This document shows, one piece after another, positions 18,877-27,678 of a stretch of 64,000 bases of DNA (positions are counted from its first letter, which is position 1; each line of letters opens with the position of its first letter). This stretch comes from Streptomyces sp. SJL17-4 (lineage in GTDB: Bacteria > Actinomycetota > Actinomycetes > Streptomycetales > Streptomycetaceae). The notes under the pieces were generated by a model. It searched no databases, was not told the origin of the DNA, and saw nothing but the letters and a program-made list of their open reading frames with translations. The translations under genes were made by a program, and so were the position numbers. The stretch covers positions 1 to 64,000 of the forward strand of contig NZ_CP104578.1 of NCBI RefSeq assembly GCF_036826855.1, given 5' to 3'.

Positions 18877-19470
18877 TCACGTCTGCGGTGTGGCGTGTTC
18901 CTGATCGCGGGCCGTCGTGGTGCGTCGTTCGAGTATGCGGAGCACGGTCTCGCCCCACTGGATGTTCTCCCGCTCGAACGCCATGCCGCGCAGCAGTGTC
19001 AGGTACGGACCGATCCGTTCGACCTGTGCGCAGTACTCGTCCTCCGTGCACCCCTTCAGGAGGCGCTCCTTGAGTCGTTCGTACCGGGCGAGCTTGGCGG
19101 TGGCCCACTCCACGCGTTCGGTGATCGCCGCTCGTACGGCCTCGATGTCGCCGACGTCCGCGCACTGCACCTTGACCAGGAGCTCGTCGCGGATGGCCGT
19201 CGGCTTGCCCGGCGGTTCGGCGACGTAGGCACGCACGGCTGACATGCCGGCTTCGGTGAGCGAGAAGAGCCGCTTGTTCGGCCGGCGCTCCTGCTCGACG
19301 ATCCGTGCGGCGATGAGCCCCTCGCGCTCCAGGCGGTCGAGCTCCCGGTAGAGCTGCTGAGGGGCGGCCATCCAGAAATTCGCGACGGAGGCGTCGAAGC
19401 CCTTGGCCAGGTCGTAGCCGGACGCCTCCCCTTCGAGGAGCGCGGCCATCACCGCGTTGCGCAATGCCAT
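18877..19470 (-). CDS. PadR-family transcriptional regulator
   Basis: A 197-residue protein. Residues 1-85 are the winged helix typical of PadR (LRNAVMAALLEGEASGYDLA, QLYRELDRLEREGLI, RLFSLTEAG). The remainder is the alpha-helical C-terminal dimerisation domain (Vir_act_alpha_C type; YERLKERLLKGCTEDEYCAQ). It diverges from the redox operon starting at 19613. The 142-base gap contains a 9-bp dyad and further half-sites, so PadR most likely represses both directions, releasing on a small ligand as is usual in the family. Confidence 0.9.
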   Translation of the reverse strand: MALRNAVMAALLEGEASGYDLAKGFDASVANFWMAAPQQLYRELDRLEREGLIAARIVEQERRPNKRLFSLTEAGMSAVRAYVAEPPGKPTAIRDELLVKVQCADVGDIEAVRAAITERVEWATAKLARYERLKERLLKGCTEDEYCAQVERIGPYLTLLRGMAFERENIQWGETVLRILERRTTTARDQEHATPQT

Positions 19471-19492
19471 GAGACCAGACTATCGCATCATT

Positions 19493-19516
19493 GAATAGTC
19501 ATGGAGGTGACTATTC
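19493..19516. promoter_or_regulatory. Probable PadR operator
   Basis: GAATAGTCA at 19493-19501 and TGACTATTC at 19508-19516 form a perfect 9-bp dyad with a 6-base centre. A third half-site, GACTAT at 19478-19483, pairs with the same ATAGTC, so two overlapping dyads exist. They lie 23 to 46 bases upstream of the padR start, between it and the divergent redox operon. Confidence 0.65.
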
Positions 19517-19612
19517 CAGTTCGCCATCATCTCGGCATGGGGGTGGACAACCCGCGCGATGCGGCCCTAACCTCCGACGCACCTAATCAACTAATTGACT
19601 AAAGGTGATGTC

Positions 19613-20023
19613 GTGCATCCGTTCCGCCAGGCTGTCGAGAACCGCGACGAGGCCGCCATCGAGGCGCTCCTCGCCGAGAATGTCGTCTTCACCAGCCCCG
19701 TTGCCTTCAAGCCGTACCCGGGCAAGGCGATCACCGCCGCGATCCTTCGCGGGGTCATGCGGGTCTTCGAGGACTTCACCTACGTCCGCGAGATCGCGAA
19801 CCCGGACGGCCGCGACCACGCCTTCGTCTTCACCGCCACCGTCGACGGGCGGCAGATCCAGGGCTGCGACTTCCTCCACTTCGACGAGGAAGGAAAGATC
19901 GACGACTTCACCGTCATGGTCCGGCCGCTCTCCGCCGCCCAGGCCCTCGCCGCCGCGATGGGTGCCCAGTTCGACCGGATCGCGCGCGAGGCGTCCGGGG
20001 CGGCCGGGGCGGCCGGGGCATGA
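19613..20023 (+). CDS. NTF2/SnoaL-like small protein
   Basis: A 136-residue NTF2-like fold protein (FRQAVENRDEAAIEALLAEN, VVFTSPVAFKPYPGKA, CDFLHFDEEGKIDDFTVMVR). I chose the GTG at 19613, which follows AAAGGTGAT; the frame is also open from a TTG at 19595. Such proteins are small-molecule isomerases, dehydratases or binding partners. It is first in a three-gene operon with a CrtI-like oxidoreductase and a ferredoxin reductase; its stop overlaps the next start (ATGA), so translation is coupled. The C-terminus is a short Gly/Ala tail. Confidence 0.85.
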   Translation: MHPFRQAVENRDEAAIEALLAENVVFTSPVAFKPYPGKAITAAILRGVMRVFEDFTYVREIANPDGRDHAFVFTATVDGRQIQGCDFLHFDEEGKIDDFTVMVRPLSAAQALAAAMGAQFDRIAREASGAAGAAGA

Positions 20024-21507
20024 CCGACGTCGACGCCGTGGTCATCGGTGCCGGCAACGCCGGCCTGACCGCCGCCACCACCCTCCAGCTCGCCGGGCTG
20101 CGCACCCTGCTGGTCGAGCGGCACAACGTCCCCGGCGGCTGCGCCACCTCCTTCCGGCGCGGCCGGTACGAGTTCGAGGTCGCGCTGCACCAGCTGTCCG
20201 GGGTCGGGCTCGAAGGCCAGGGATTCACCCTGCGGGGCCTGTTCGACAAGCTGGGCGTGTCCGACCGGATCGACTTCGTGCAGGAGGAGGACCTGTACCG
20301 GGCCGTCGTTCCCGGGCGCCACGACGTGACCGTGCCGGCCGACTGGGCCGGGGCCGCCGACGCCCTGGAGGAGGCGTTCCCCGGCAACCGGGACCGTATC
20401 GAGCGATTCTTCCAGCTCCTGCGGGACGTCGCGTTCTGGCAGATCGCCGCCATGCGCGGGATGCCGGGCGCCGAGATCGACCCGCTCCTCTTCCGGCAGG
20501 GCCTGCGGCCGCTCGCCGACGTCCTCGACGAGCACTTCGATGATCCTGGCCTCAAGTCGGTGCTCGCCACGTACTGGACCTACCTCGGCCAGCCGCCGTC
20601 CCGGCTCGCCTTCCAGGACCTCGCGCTGACGCTCTTCGCCTACCTGGAATTCAAGCCCTGGCACGTCAGGGGCGGTTCACAGGCGATGTCCACCGCGATC
20701 CTCGAATCCTTCCTCGCCGCCGGCGGCGAGGTCCGGTTCAACACGGCGGTCACCGGGATCCTCACCGAGCGCGGCCGGGTCGTCGGGGTGCGCCTCGACG
20801 ACGGCGAGGAGGTCTCGGCCCGGGACGTCGTCTCGAACGCCTCACTGCCCGTCACGTACGGGATGCTCGACGACTCCGTCGTCCCGCACCGCGTCCGCAC
20901 CGACCTCGCCACCCGCCGTGTCGGCGTCTCGGGCTTCGTCCTGCACATGGGGCTCGACGCCGCCCCGGCGGAACTCGGCTTCACCACCAGCACCACCTTC
21001 GTCAACGCCGACCTCGACGACGAGCGCACATACGCCTCCTGGCGCACCCTGGAGCCCGCCCGCGGCATCTGCGTCTCCTCCTACGACGTCGCCCCGATCG
21101 GATTCGCCCCCTCCGGGGCCACCCACGTGAGCCTCATGACCCTGCAGTACGGCGACGTGTGGGAGAAGGTCCCGCCCGTCGAGTACGCGAAGGCCAAGTT
21201 CGCCTACGCCGAGAGCCTCCTCGACCGGGTCGAGGCCGTCGCCCCTCGGATTCGTGACGCGATCGACGAGGTCGACGTCGCCACTCCGCTCACCATGGCC
21301 CGCTACCTCGGCCACCCGGGCGGCGCGATCTACGGCTACGACCAGGACCGCACCGAGAACTGGCTCTTCCGCGACAGCCTGCGTGACCCGGGCGTGCCAG
21401 GGCTCCATCTGGCCGGTTCCTGGGCGGGGTTCGGCGGATTCCAGCCCACCCTTGAGGCCGGCCACCGCGTCGCCCGCCGCCTCCTGCGCGCCCAGACCGC
21501 CGCCTGA
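20020..21507 (+). CDS. CrtI-like FAD-dependent oxidoreductase
   Basis: A 495-residue protein of the phytoene desaturase/isomerase-like NAD(P)/FAD family. The dinucleotide fold is at the N-terminus (VVIGAGNAGLTAA, Gly10, Gly12, Gly15), followed by LLVERHNVPGGCATSF. The C-terminal FAD motif is GLHLAGSWAGFGGFQPTLEAGHRVA. Carotenoid desaturases share this architecture, but no phytoene synthase or other carotenoid gene is nearby, so the substrate is unknown. The downstream ferredoxin reductase with a built-in 2Fe-2S domain could supply or take electrons. It overlaps the NTF2-like gene by 4 bases. Confidence 0.85.
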   Translation: MTDVDAVVIGAGNAGLTAATTLQLAGLRTLLVERHNVPGGCATSFRRGRYEFEVALHQLSGVGLEGQGFTLRGLFDKLGVSDRIDFVQEEDLYRAVVPGRHDVTVPADWAGAADALEEAFPGNRDRIERFFQLLRDVAFWQIAAMRGMPGAEIDPLLFRQGLRPLADVLDEHFDDPGLKSVLATYWTYLGQPPSRLAFQDLALTLFAYLEFKPWHVRGGSQAMSTAILESFLAAGGEVRFNTAVTGILTERGRVVGVRLDDGEEVSARDVVSNASLPVTYGMLDDSVVPHRVRTDLATRRVGVSGFVLHMGLDAAPAELGFTTSTTFVNADLDDERTYASWRTLEPARGICVSSYDVAPIGFAPSGATHVSLMTLQYGDVWEKVPPVEYAKAKFAYAESLLDRVEAVAPRIRDAIDEVDVATPLTMARYLGHPGGAIYGYDQDRTENWLFRDSLRDPGVPGLHLAGSWAGFGGFQPTLEAGHRVARRLLRAQTAA

Positions 21508-21525
21508 ACCCTCCAGGAGACACCT

Positions 21526-22662
21526 GTGAAGCACCCTCTCGCGCCGCTCTTCGACGGGCACGACGACATCCAGGCGGAAATCGACCGGCGTCCCGCGGAC
21601 ACCGCCGACCACGCCGCCGCGACCCGCCGCATCCTGGACGCCTACCACCCCGGCCGGCTGACCCTCACCGTCGCCGCCGTGGTCAGCGAGACCCCGAGCA
21701 CCGTCACACTCCGGCTGCGGCGCCCCGACGGCGCCGACCTGCCGCCGTTCCTGGCCGGTCAGTACGTAGCCGTACACACGGACGGCACCAGCCGCCCGTA
21801 CGCCATCTCCTCCGGCCCCGCCCGCCCCGACCACTGGGACCTGACCGTCCGGCGGGTCCCCGGCGGCCGGATCAGCAACCACCTGGTCGACACCGTGAAG
21901 GCCGGCGACACCCTCGTCACCACCGGCCCGATGGGCACGTTCCACCACAACCAGCTCTTCCACGGCGACGACGTCGTCTTCCTCGCCGGAGGCTCCGGCG
22001 TCGCACCGGCGATGAGCATGATCCGCGACATCGTCGACCACGGACTCGACCGCCGCTTCCACCTCGTCTACGGCTCACGCTCCGCCGACGACATCCTCTT
22101 CCGCGAGGAGCTCGACGCGCTCGCCGCGGACCATCCGAACATCCGCGTCGACCACGTCGTCGCCGAGCCCGGACCGCAGTGGGCGGGGCCCACCGGATTC
22201 CTCACCGCGAGCCTGATCAAGACTCTGGCCGGGCCGCTCGACCGACGGATGGTGTACGTGTGCGGGCCCCAGGCCCTCTACCCGTACGCACTCACCCAGC
22301 TCGCCGAACTCGGCCACCCACCCCGCCGGATCCGCCTCGAGGCCAACGGCGCCCCCGCCGACCCGACCGCCCAGCCGCACTGGCCCACGGACACGCCACC
22401 GGACACCGCGGTCACCGTCACCGCCCGCGGGCAAAGCTTCCGCACCCGCCGCGACCGGCCGCTCCTCGACGCCCTGGAGGACGAAGGCATCCGCCCCGAG
22501 GCCGCCTGCCGCTCCGGCGAGTGCAGCCTGTGCCGTGTCCGGGTCGTCAAGGGCACCGTCCACACCGCCGAGGAGGCCCGGCTGCGGCTGTCCGACGAGA
22601 AGTTCGGCTACACCCACTCCTGCGTCGCCTACCCGCTCACCGACGTCGAACTCGACATCTGA
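21526..22662 (+). CDS. Ferredoxin reductase with C-terminal 2Fe-2S ferredoxin domain
   Basis: A 378-residue flavin oxidoreductase. Residues about 45-145 form the FAD-binding barrel (RPYAISSGP at 90-98). Residues about 146-270 are the NAD(P)-binding domain (VVFLAGGSGVAPAMSMIRDI, HLVYGSRSADDILF, YVCGPQALY). The C-terminal roughly 85 residues are a plant-type ferredoxin with Cys328, Cys333, Cys336 and Cys366 (CX4CX2CX29C). The layout is that of class IA-like oxygenase reductases and Hmp-like electron carriers. The ATG at 21526 follows CCAGGAGA, 18 bases after the CrtI-like gene. It probably passes electrons from NAD(P)H to its operon partner or to an oxygenase elsewhere. Confidence 0.9.
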   Translation: MKHPLAPLFDGHDDIQAEIDRRPADTADHAAATRRILDAYHPGRLTLTVAAVVSETPSTVTLRLRRPDGADLPPFLAGQYVAVHTDGTSRPYAISSGPARPDHWDLTVRRVPGGRISNHLVDTVKAGDTLVTTGPMGTFHHNQLFHGDDVVFLAGGSGVAPAMSMIRDIVDHGLDRRFHLVYGSRSADDILFREELDALAADHPNIRVDHVVAEPGPQWAGPTGFLTASLIKTLAGPLDRRMVYVCGPQALYPYALTQLAELGHPPRRIRLEANGAPADPTAQPHWPTDTPPDTAVTVTARGQSFRTRRDRPLLDALEDEGIRPEAACRSGECSLCRVRVVKGTVHTAEEARLRLSDEKFGYTHSCVAYPLTDVELDI

Positions 22663-22740
22663 ACCCCCTTCCGATGCCCGGCCTCCCCCGCCAGGCGCCC
22701 ACCCCAGACTGCGCGCGGGGTCATCACATGCCACAGCACG

Positions 22741-23740
22741 TCAATCCGGAAAGCAGCCGCGTCGCGGGACACGGTGGCGATGCAAGCCACGGCGGTCGTA
22801 CAACCAGGTCACACCGAACCCGAAGCCCAGCCCGGCGGCGAGTGCCGCGCCGGTCATGACCCAGGCCCGGGTCAGCCCGGCCGCCCCTCGCGCGTCGAAG
22901 TAGAGGATCGACCGGACACCGCCGGTGATCTGCCGCAGCGGCTCGAACTGCGCCAGCCCGCGGTAGAAACCGGGGAGCGCTTCAACGGGGGTGGTGGCGC
23001 CGGCCGACGGGACCGCCATCGCGATGAACACCATCGTGACGAGCAGCATCCCCGGCGAACCGTAGGCGGCGAGCAGGGCCAGGGCGCCGACACCCACTGC
23101 GGCGACCGCGGACACCGACAGCAGCCACAGCTGAGGCAGATGCGCCGCGTCCATACCCAGGAGCCCCACGGCGGCGCCCATGATCAGACTGCCCATCACC
23201 AGAGAAAGCCCGAGCATCAGCGTGGCGGCCACGGCGAAGGTGCGGGCCCGCGAGGCCGCCACGAGACGCCGCTGGCGGCGCCACGGCCCGACGTCGCTGT
23301 GCCCGTACCCGAGCGCGGCGTCCACCTGGCTGTGCAGCACGTCGGCCCCGAGCATTCCCGAGACGACGAGGATCAAGGCGTAGTAGAAGGCCGTCAGCCC
23401 CATGCCACTGTTGCTGCCGAGCGGGTGGCCGTCCTCCACCTGGACGCTGACCGGATCGGCCAGCAGCAGTCGCTCCGCCGCACTGGCGGAAGGCTGCCCG
23501 GCACCAGCGCGCGTCAGCTGCTGCCCCGACGCCGAGGAAGCCGCGTACGCCGCCTTCTGCGACGTCCGACTGGCCATGGAGGACCCCAGACTGCCCGCCG
23601 ACTGATTCGTCAGAACCGTCAGCACCGGCCGAACCGAACTCCGGCGCCCGGAGCGGTCAAGCCGGCGACCGAGGCCGTGAAGTCCTCCGGAACCACCACC
23701 AGAGCGCCGTACAGCTTGCCCTGCGCCGGTCGACACGCTG
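22741..23740 (-). pseudogene. DUF3533/YhgE-like membrane protein, 5' truncated and frameshifted
   Basis: The C-terminal two thirds of a large membrane protein. From LTVLTNQSAGSLGSSMAS onward it shows five or six hydrophobic segments (TAFYYALILVVSGMLG, FAVAATLMLGLSLVMG, LLLVTMVFIAMAVPS) and the family motif FEPLRQITGGVRSILYFDA. The preceding coding sense, GKLYGALVVVPEDFTASVAG, is in another frame, so there is a shift near 23640. Upstream of about 23740 nothing matches; the first membrane helix and much of the extracellular domain are gone. Relatives are ABC-2-like or MmpL-adjacent membrane proteins of unclear function. Confidence 0.65.
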
Positions 23741-24133
23741 CCGAGGCGCTGCGCGCCTTCGACGTGGACACCGACAGCGTCTACGCCGGCGGTGCCCTAC
23801 GGCAGGAGCAGCCCCAGGACCACAGGGTTCGGGCAGTCGCGCGCCGATACCTTCCTGCCGTCGAACCGCGCTCGACCAGGGGGTGACCGTACGGCGCAGC
23901 CAGGGCTACACCCTCCGCTTCAGTGTTGTCCCTGCCGTGCACCGCCCGCCGTCAACGGTCTCCAAGACGCCCCTGCCCAGCGCAAGGCCCGCCGCGAGTA
24001 CGAGAACCGCGTCAGCACGCTCGCGCCGACCGGACCATGATCGTTCTCATCGGGATTCCTGTACGCAACTACTCGCACCCGGATCTGGAGGCGCCCGCCA
24101 GGCCTGTGCCGCGCGCTGCGGGCACGGCGGAAA
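23741..24133. other. Gene-free stretch
   Basis: About 390 bases between the DUF3533 remnant and a terminator. Short plus-strand readings such as AAEALRAFDVDTDSVYAGG and QRKARREYENRVSTLAP look like protein debris, but I cannot assign a family or a continuous frame. Confidence 0.4.
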
Positions 24134-24168
24134 GGCGTACCCCCCGGGCAACAGGCCGGGGGTACGCC
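24134..24168. terminator. Terminator of the small secreted protein gene
   Basis: GGCGTACCCCC at 24134-24144 and its exact complement at 24158-24168, 18 bases beyond the stop of the leftward gene at 24187. Confidence 0.75.
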
Positions 24169-24186
24169 TCTCTGCGGCGCCTGCTG

Positions 24187-24540
24187 TCAGGAGGAGCGGA
24201 CCTGGATCTCACCGATCCCCGAGCCAAGGCTTGAGCAGTGCGCGGTCGACTGGCCGGAGTCGCCCGGCTCGAGGCGGATGTGTTCACCGTCCGCGTCGGG
24301 CGACCAGCCACAGATCAGGTGGACCCAGAAGGTGATGGGCTCGCTCCCGACGTTGGTGCACAGCGCCCAGCCGGTGTAGTCATCGATGTTGTGCTTGCCC
24401 TTCTCGCACGAGAGCCCGTGAGGGTCCGCGGCGGGGGCGGCCCCCGCGGCGGGCGCCGCGACGGACAGAGCGAGGGCAAAGGCTGCGGACACGGCGAGGG
24501 CGGCACGCACAGCGACGCCCGCCTTCCTGTTGTTCTTCAA
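24187..24540 (-). CDS. Small secreted protein with four cysteines
   Basis: 117 residues from a TTG start at 24540, preceded by GGAGAG at the right spacing; the longer in-frame ATG at 24594 would put 18 charged residues before the signal peptide. Residues 1-34 are a signal peptide (KNNRKAGVAVRAALAVSAAF...GAAPAA). The mature part has four cysteines (SCEKG, LCTNV, ICGWS, HCSSL), probably two disulfides, and no catalytic motif. It resembles the many small Streptomyces exported proteins of unknown function. It is monocistronic with its own terminator. Confidence 0.75.
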   Translation of the reverse strand: MKNNRKAGVAVRAALAVSAAFALALSVAAPAAGAAPAADPHGLSCEKGKHNIDDYTGWALCTNVGSEPITFWVHLICGWSPDADGEHIRLEPGDSGQSTAHCSSLGSGIGEIQVRSS

Positions 24541-24699
24541 AGTGTTTCTCTCCGTGAGGTCGGACGACTTCCATGCCCACTCTGCCGCTCCCAAACCGGA
24601 CCAAAACTACGCCCGGCTTGACCGTCCGTGAGCGAAAGGATTCGGCACGCCGGGAGAAGGCACACTCGGCCCTGCGGAAGTCAAGGACACGCTGCTCGA

Positions 24700-25020
24700 C
24701 GTCCGGGACGGCGGCGGTGGAGGTCGCGACGGCCGGAGCAGCCGTCGCTGTCGCCGACAACGTCCGCGCCCCTTACGCCGAAGCCAGCGCGACCGTCAAC
24801 AGCAGCGGAGGCATCCAGAACTCGAAGGGCGTCGAGAAGGACACGTGCCTGGGCACGGGAGAGTGGGTGCGTCACCTTCACCGCCCCCGGTTCGACCCGT
24901 CCCAGGTCCTGCCCAGCGTCAGCTCCCTCCAGTGGCGACAAAGCATCAGCTACGGGTGGAGCAGCGGCTGCGACGCCAGTACCCACTCCGTCAGGGTGTT
25001 CTCGTACGACATGAACGGCC
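24700..25020 (+). pseudogene. Degenerate hypothetical secreted protein fragment
   Basis: Readable pieces lie in two frames: EASATVNSSGGIQNSKGVEK, then GCVTFTAPG in another frame and FDPSQVLPSVSS back in the first. Together they resemble the repeat-poor C-terminal domain of secreted Streptomyces hypotheticals in which a Gly-valley is followed by a CVTF strand. There is no continuous frame and no start. It abuts the truncated end of the IS701 fragment. Confidence 0.35.
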
Positions 25021-25204
25021 CGGGTGTTGCACCACGGTTCCCTCGCGGTGCTCTCAACATGCTGACCTGCCAAGGAACAGCCGCGGCACCGGGTCACCCT
25101 CTGCCGGCGGCCGGGCGCTTCGCGGCCGCCCCCACCAAGGGATATGCCTCGATGCAGTCGGCGATCACGTCGAGCGTGGACTCGACACAGGGTCAAAGAC
25201 GGTC

Positions 25205-26345
25205 CGGTTGACGAGTGCTCGTCGGACGAGGGATGACCCTCGTATTCGTTCGCGCGGAGGACAGCGAGGAAGGCATGCGCGAGCATGACCAGGGTGACCC
25301 AGCGGGACCAGGACAGGTAGCGGCGGACCTGGTGCTCGTCCAGGGCCGCCAGGCCCTTGCCGGACTGGAAAGACTCCTCGACCCGCCACCTTGATCCAGC
25401 GACGCGCACCAGGGTGGTCAGCGGCACTGCGGCAGGCGGGCAGCAGCGGTAGTAGGCACGTTCGCCGGTGCTGCGGTTGCGGCGGATCAGCAGCTGCCGG
25501 CTCCCGGGCCGGGGACCGGCGAGGTCGATGACGGCCCAGTCGTAGAAGCGGTGGCCCTTGGCTCCGGCCCCTGCGGACAGCTTCTGCCAGGCCCTCTTGG
25601 GCACCCTCCTGGCCAACATGTCGGCGCGAAACCTCCCGGCGCCTGTGGTGACTTCGTGCGAGCAGGCCACCGCGAGGACGTAACCGGTGCTGCGTTCCTC
25701 CAGCGCGGTGCGCAGCCTCGGGTTGCCGCCGTAGCCCTGCTCTCCCGCGACCCAGGCGGCCCGATGGCCGGCGTCGAGGAATCGGGTGACCCTGCGAGCG
25801 GGCAGCTCCGGCTTGGTCGCGAACTCCGTATTGTCACCGAGGCCGGCGGCCCGGCAGCGGTCGGGATCGGAGGTCCAGGAACGCGGAACATAGAGTTCCC
25901 GGTCCACTGTGGTGTGCCCGCGGCGGCCGGCGTAGACCAGGTAGACGGCGACCTGGGCGTTCTCGATCCTGCCCGCGGTGCCGGTGTACTGCCAGCTGGA
26001 CTCCAACAGTGTCGGTTCCGTTCTTCACGTCGCCGGTCTCGTCGACCACCAGCACCGCCTCGTCGTCGTGCAGATGCTCTCCACCACGTCGTCACCCACC
26101 TCGACGCGGACCTGTTCGGCACCCCACTTCGCCCTCCCGAGCAGGTGCTGCATGCCCTTCCGGGGGCCTGTCCCCGGCCCACTCGGCGATGGTCCAGCAG
26201 TTCTTGCACGGCAGGTCCGACAACAAGCCGAGTACCAACTTCCGGGCCCGGCGTCGGGATTCGACCCGTGTGAAGCGTCCCGCTATCCGGCTCATCAGGC
26301 CCTCGAACGCCTCCGGCCAGCAAGCAGGGTCTACGCTGTGACCTG
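25205..26345 (-). mobile_element. IS701-family transposase, degenerate
   Basis: Minus-strand pieces in three frames follow the IS701 order: FEGLMSRIAGRFTRVESRRR and DLPCKNCWTIAEWAGD; then LVVDETGDVKNGTDTVGVQ, the first catalytic Asp region; then QYTGTAGRIENAQVAVYLVY, ELPARRVTRFLDAGHRAAWV, WAVIDLAGPRPGSRQLLIRR and YLSWSRWVTLVMLAHAFLAV. At least two frameshifts and loss of the last roughly 30 residues make it inactive. It inserted between the hypothetical remnant on the left and the mazF-like gene on the right. Confidence 0.8.
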
Positions 26346-26462
26346 CGGCCACCGCATGATCGTTTGTCTTCACACACCGATGATCAACGGTGGCCGCCAC
26401 CCGTCTCCACACCGCGTCAGGTCGCGCAGCGTCTGCCTGCCGTCCTGTGTATCGGAGGGCTT

Positions 26463-26867
26463 GTGCAACGTGGCGAAGTCTGGTGGGTCCAGTTCGACGA
26501 GCGGAGGTTGGTCGTACTGCTGTCAGGAGACGACGCGTCCGGGTTCCAGGTGATGCAGGTCGTCGCTCCGGCGGGCCTCGACATCAGCGGCCTGGGCATC
26601 GAAGTGACGGTCGGCGCCGGTGAAGGGCTGCCGCTCGAAGGCGTGCTGCGGCTCGCGTTCCCGCGTCCAGGCTTCACCCCGTGCACGTGGCTGACCACCG
26701 TGTCCCGGGACGACCTGATAGAGCGGGCGGCCACCCTGTCCTCCAGGAAGCTCAGCGAGATCGACGATGCCCTCCGACTCGCTGAACAAGCACAGGAGCG
26801 GACCTTGGCAACGACCGCGAAGCTCAGCGAGATAAGGGACGCCCTCCGTCGCGGCGAACTCTGGTAG
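26463..26867 (+). CDS. MazF/PemK-like toxin, solitary
   Basis: 134 residues from a GTG at 26463 that follows GGAGGG; the frame is open to 26364 but that part overlaps the IS701 fragment. The fold pattern is MazF/PemK: RGEVWWVQFDERRLVVLLSG at the N-terminus, then QVMQVVAPAG and FTPCTWLTTVSRDDLIERAA. MazF proteins are sequence-specific mRNA endoribonucleases. No antitoxin gene is adjacent, because the upstream DNA is IS701 debris. The C-terminus carries a duplicated KLSEI(D/R)DALR segment, giving a longer helical tail than usual. It could be a housekeeping solitary relative rather than an active toxin. Confidence 0.75.
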   Translation: MQRGEVWWVQFDERRLVVLLSGDDASGFQVMQVVAPAGLDISGLGIEVTVGAGEGLPLEGVLRLAFPRPGFTPCTWLTTVSRDDLIERAATLSSRKLSEIDDALRLAEQAQERTLATTAKLSEIRDALRRGELW

Positions 26868-27146
26868 ACGGAGAAGGAGCCGACGCCCGCGACGGCATGG
26901 GCGATCTCGGGCGAGATGATCCACGCCGGACACCTGCCGCCTCGACGCCCCTCATCATCGAGATCACGATCTACGGCTGGAGGATCAGGGCACTGGCCGG
27001 CCCCTACCTCGGTCCTGGCCTGGTCGGTGCCGGCCTCCTTACGGGCAAACCGGCGCGGGACTGGCCGTAAATCCGGCCGAGGTCTGGGCGGGGTGGGGGA
27101 ACTCCGTAGGGCCGGCGCTCGATGGTGCACCCGATCCTGGGACATC

Positions 27147-27203
27147 CCGGGGGCACCGGCCAGGGAGCGCGAAAGCATCAGCGCCCCTTGCCAGTGCCCC
27201 CGG
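27147..27203 (-). terminator. Probable terminator downstream of the cold-shock gene
   Basis: CCGGGGGCAC at 27147-27156 and its exact complement at 27194-27203 bracket an inner partly paired segment (GGGAGCGC and GCGCCCCT), forming a long imperfect hairpin 26 bases past the leftward cold-shock stop codon. Confidence 0.5.
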
Positions 27204-27228
27204 TAACTCGATGCGATGCGGGGGAAGG

Positions 27229-27432
27229 TCAGGCGGGGTTGATGTTCTCGGCCTGGGGGCCCTTCTGCCCCTGCGTGACGTCGAACGTCACGGTCTGGCC
27301 TTCCTGGAGCTCACGGAAGCCCGAGGAGTTGATCGCCGAGTAGTGGGCGAAGACGTCCGGGCCGCCGCCGTCCTGGGCGATGAAGCCGAAGCCCTTCTCC
27401 GCGTTGAACCACTTCACAGTTCCGGTAGCCAT
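27229..27432 (-). CDS. Cold-shock protein
   Basis: A 67-residue single cold-shock domain. RNP1 is KGFGFI at 13-18 and RNP2 is VFAHY at 27-31, with the surface aromatic residues that bind single-stranded nucleic acid. It is full length. It differs from the second cold-shock gene at 36644 at only about a dozen positions. Such proteins melt RNA structure and act as transcription antiterminators. A hairpin lies 25 bases upstream of its start in the leader. It is next to a MerR-like regulator read in the same direction. Confidence 0.95.
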   Translation of the reverse strand: MATGTVKWFNAEKGFGFIAQDGGGPDVFAHYSAINSSGFRELQEGQTVTFDVTQGQKGPQAENINPA

Positions 27433-27456
27433 GTCTCATGCCTTCCAGTCGATGAA

Positions 27457-27481
27457 CGCCTCCCGCACCGTGCGGAAGGCG
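27457..27481 (-). promoter_or_regulatory. Leader hairpin of the cold-shock gene
   Basis: CGCCTCCCGCA at 27457-27467 pairs with TGCGGAAGGCG at 27471-27481 (one mismatch), 25 bases upstream of the cold-shock ATG on the minus strand. It could be a temperature-responsive leader structure; this is inference. Confidence 0.45.
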
Positions 27482-27516
27482 GAGGTGATCGCCCTGGTTC
27501 CTGCGGCACAGCACAG

Positions 27517-27543
27517 CAAAACGCCCACGCTCAAGGCGTGGGC
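27517..27543 (-). terminator. Rho-independent terminator of the MerR-like gene
   Basis: GCCCACGC at 27523-27530 and its complement at 27536-27543 with a 5-base loop; on the minus strand the hairpin is followed by a T-run (TTTT from 27522 leftward). It separates the MerR-like gene from the cold-shock gene. Confidence 0.75.
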
Positions 27544-27678
27544 AAAGGGAACTTCCGAACCACGACAGCTGACGCAGACGGTACACGCCCGCACATGCTC
27601 ACCACAGGAAATGAGTACACGTCATGCCTCGGACCGAGTGCGCGCAGGCCCGCCGAGGGCCGACGGGCACGCCCCGGC

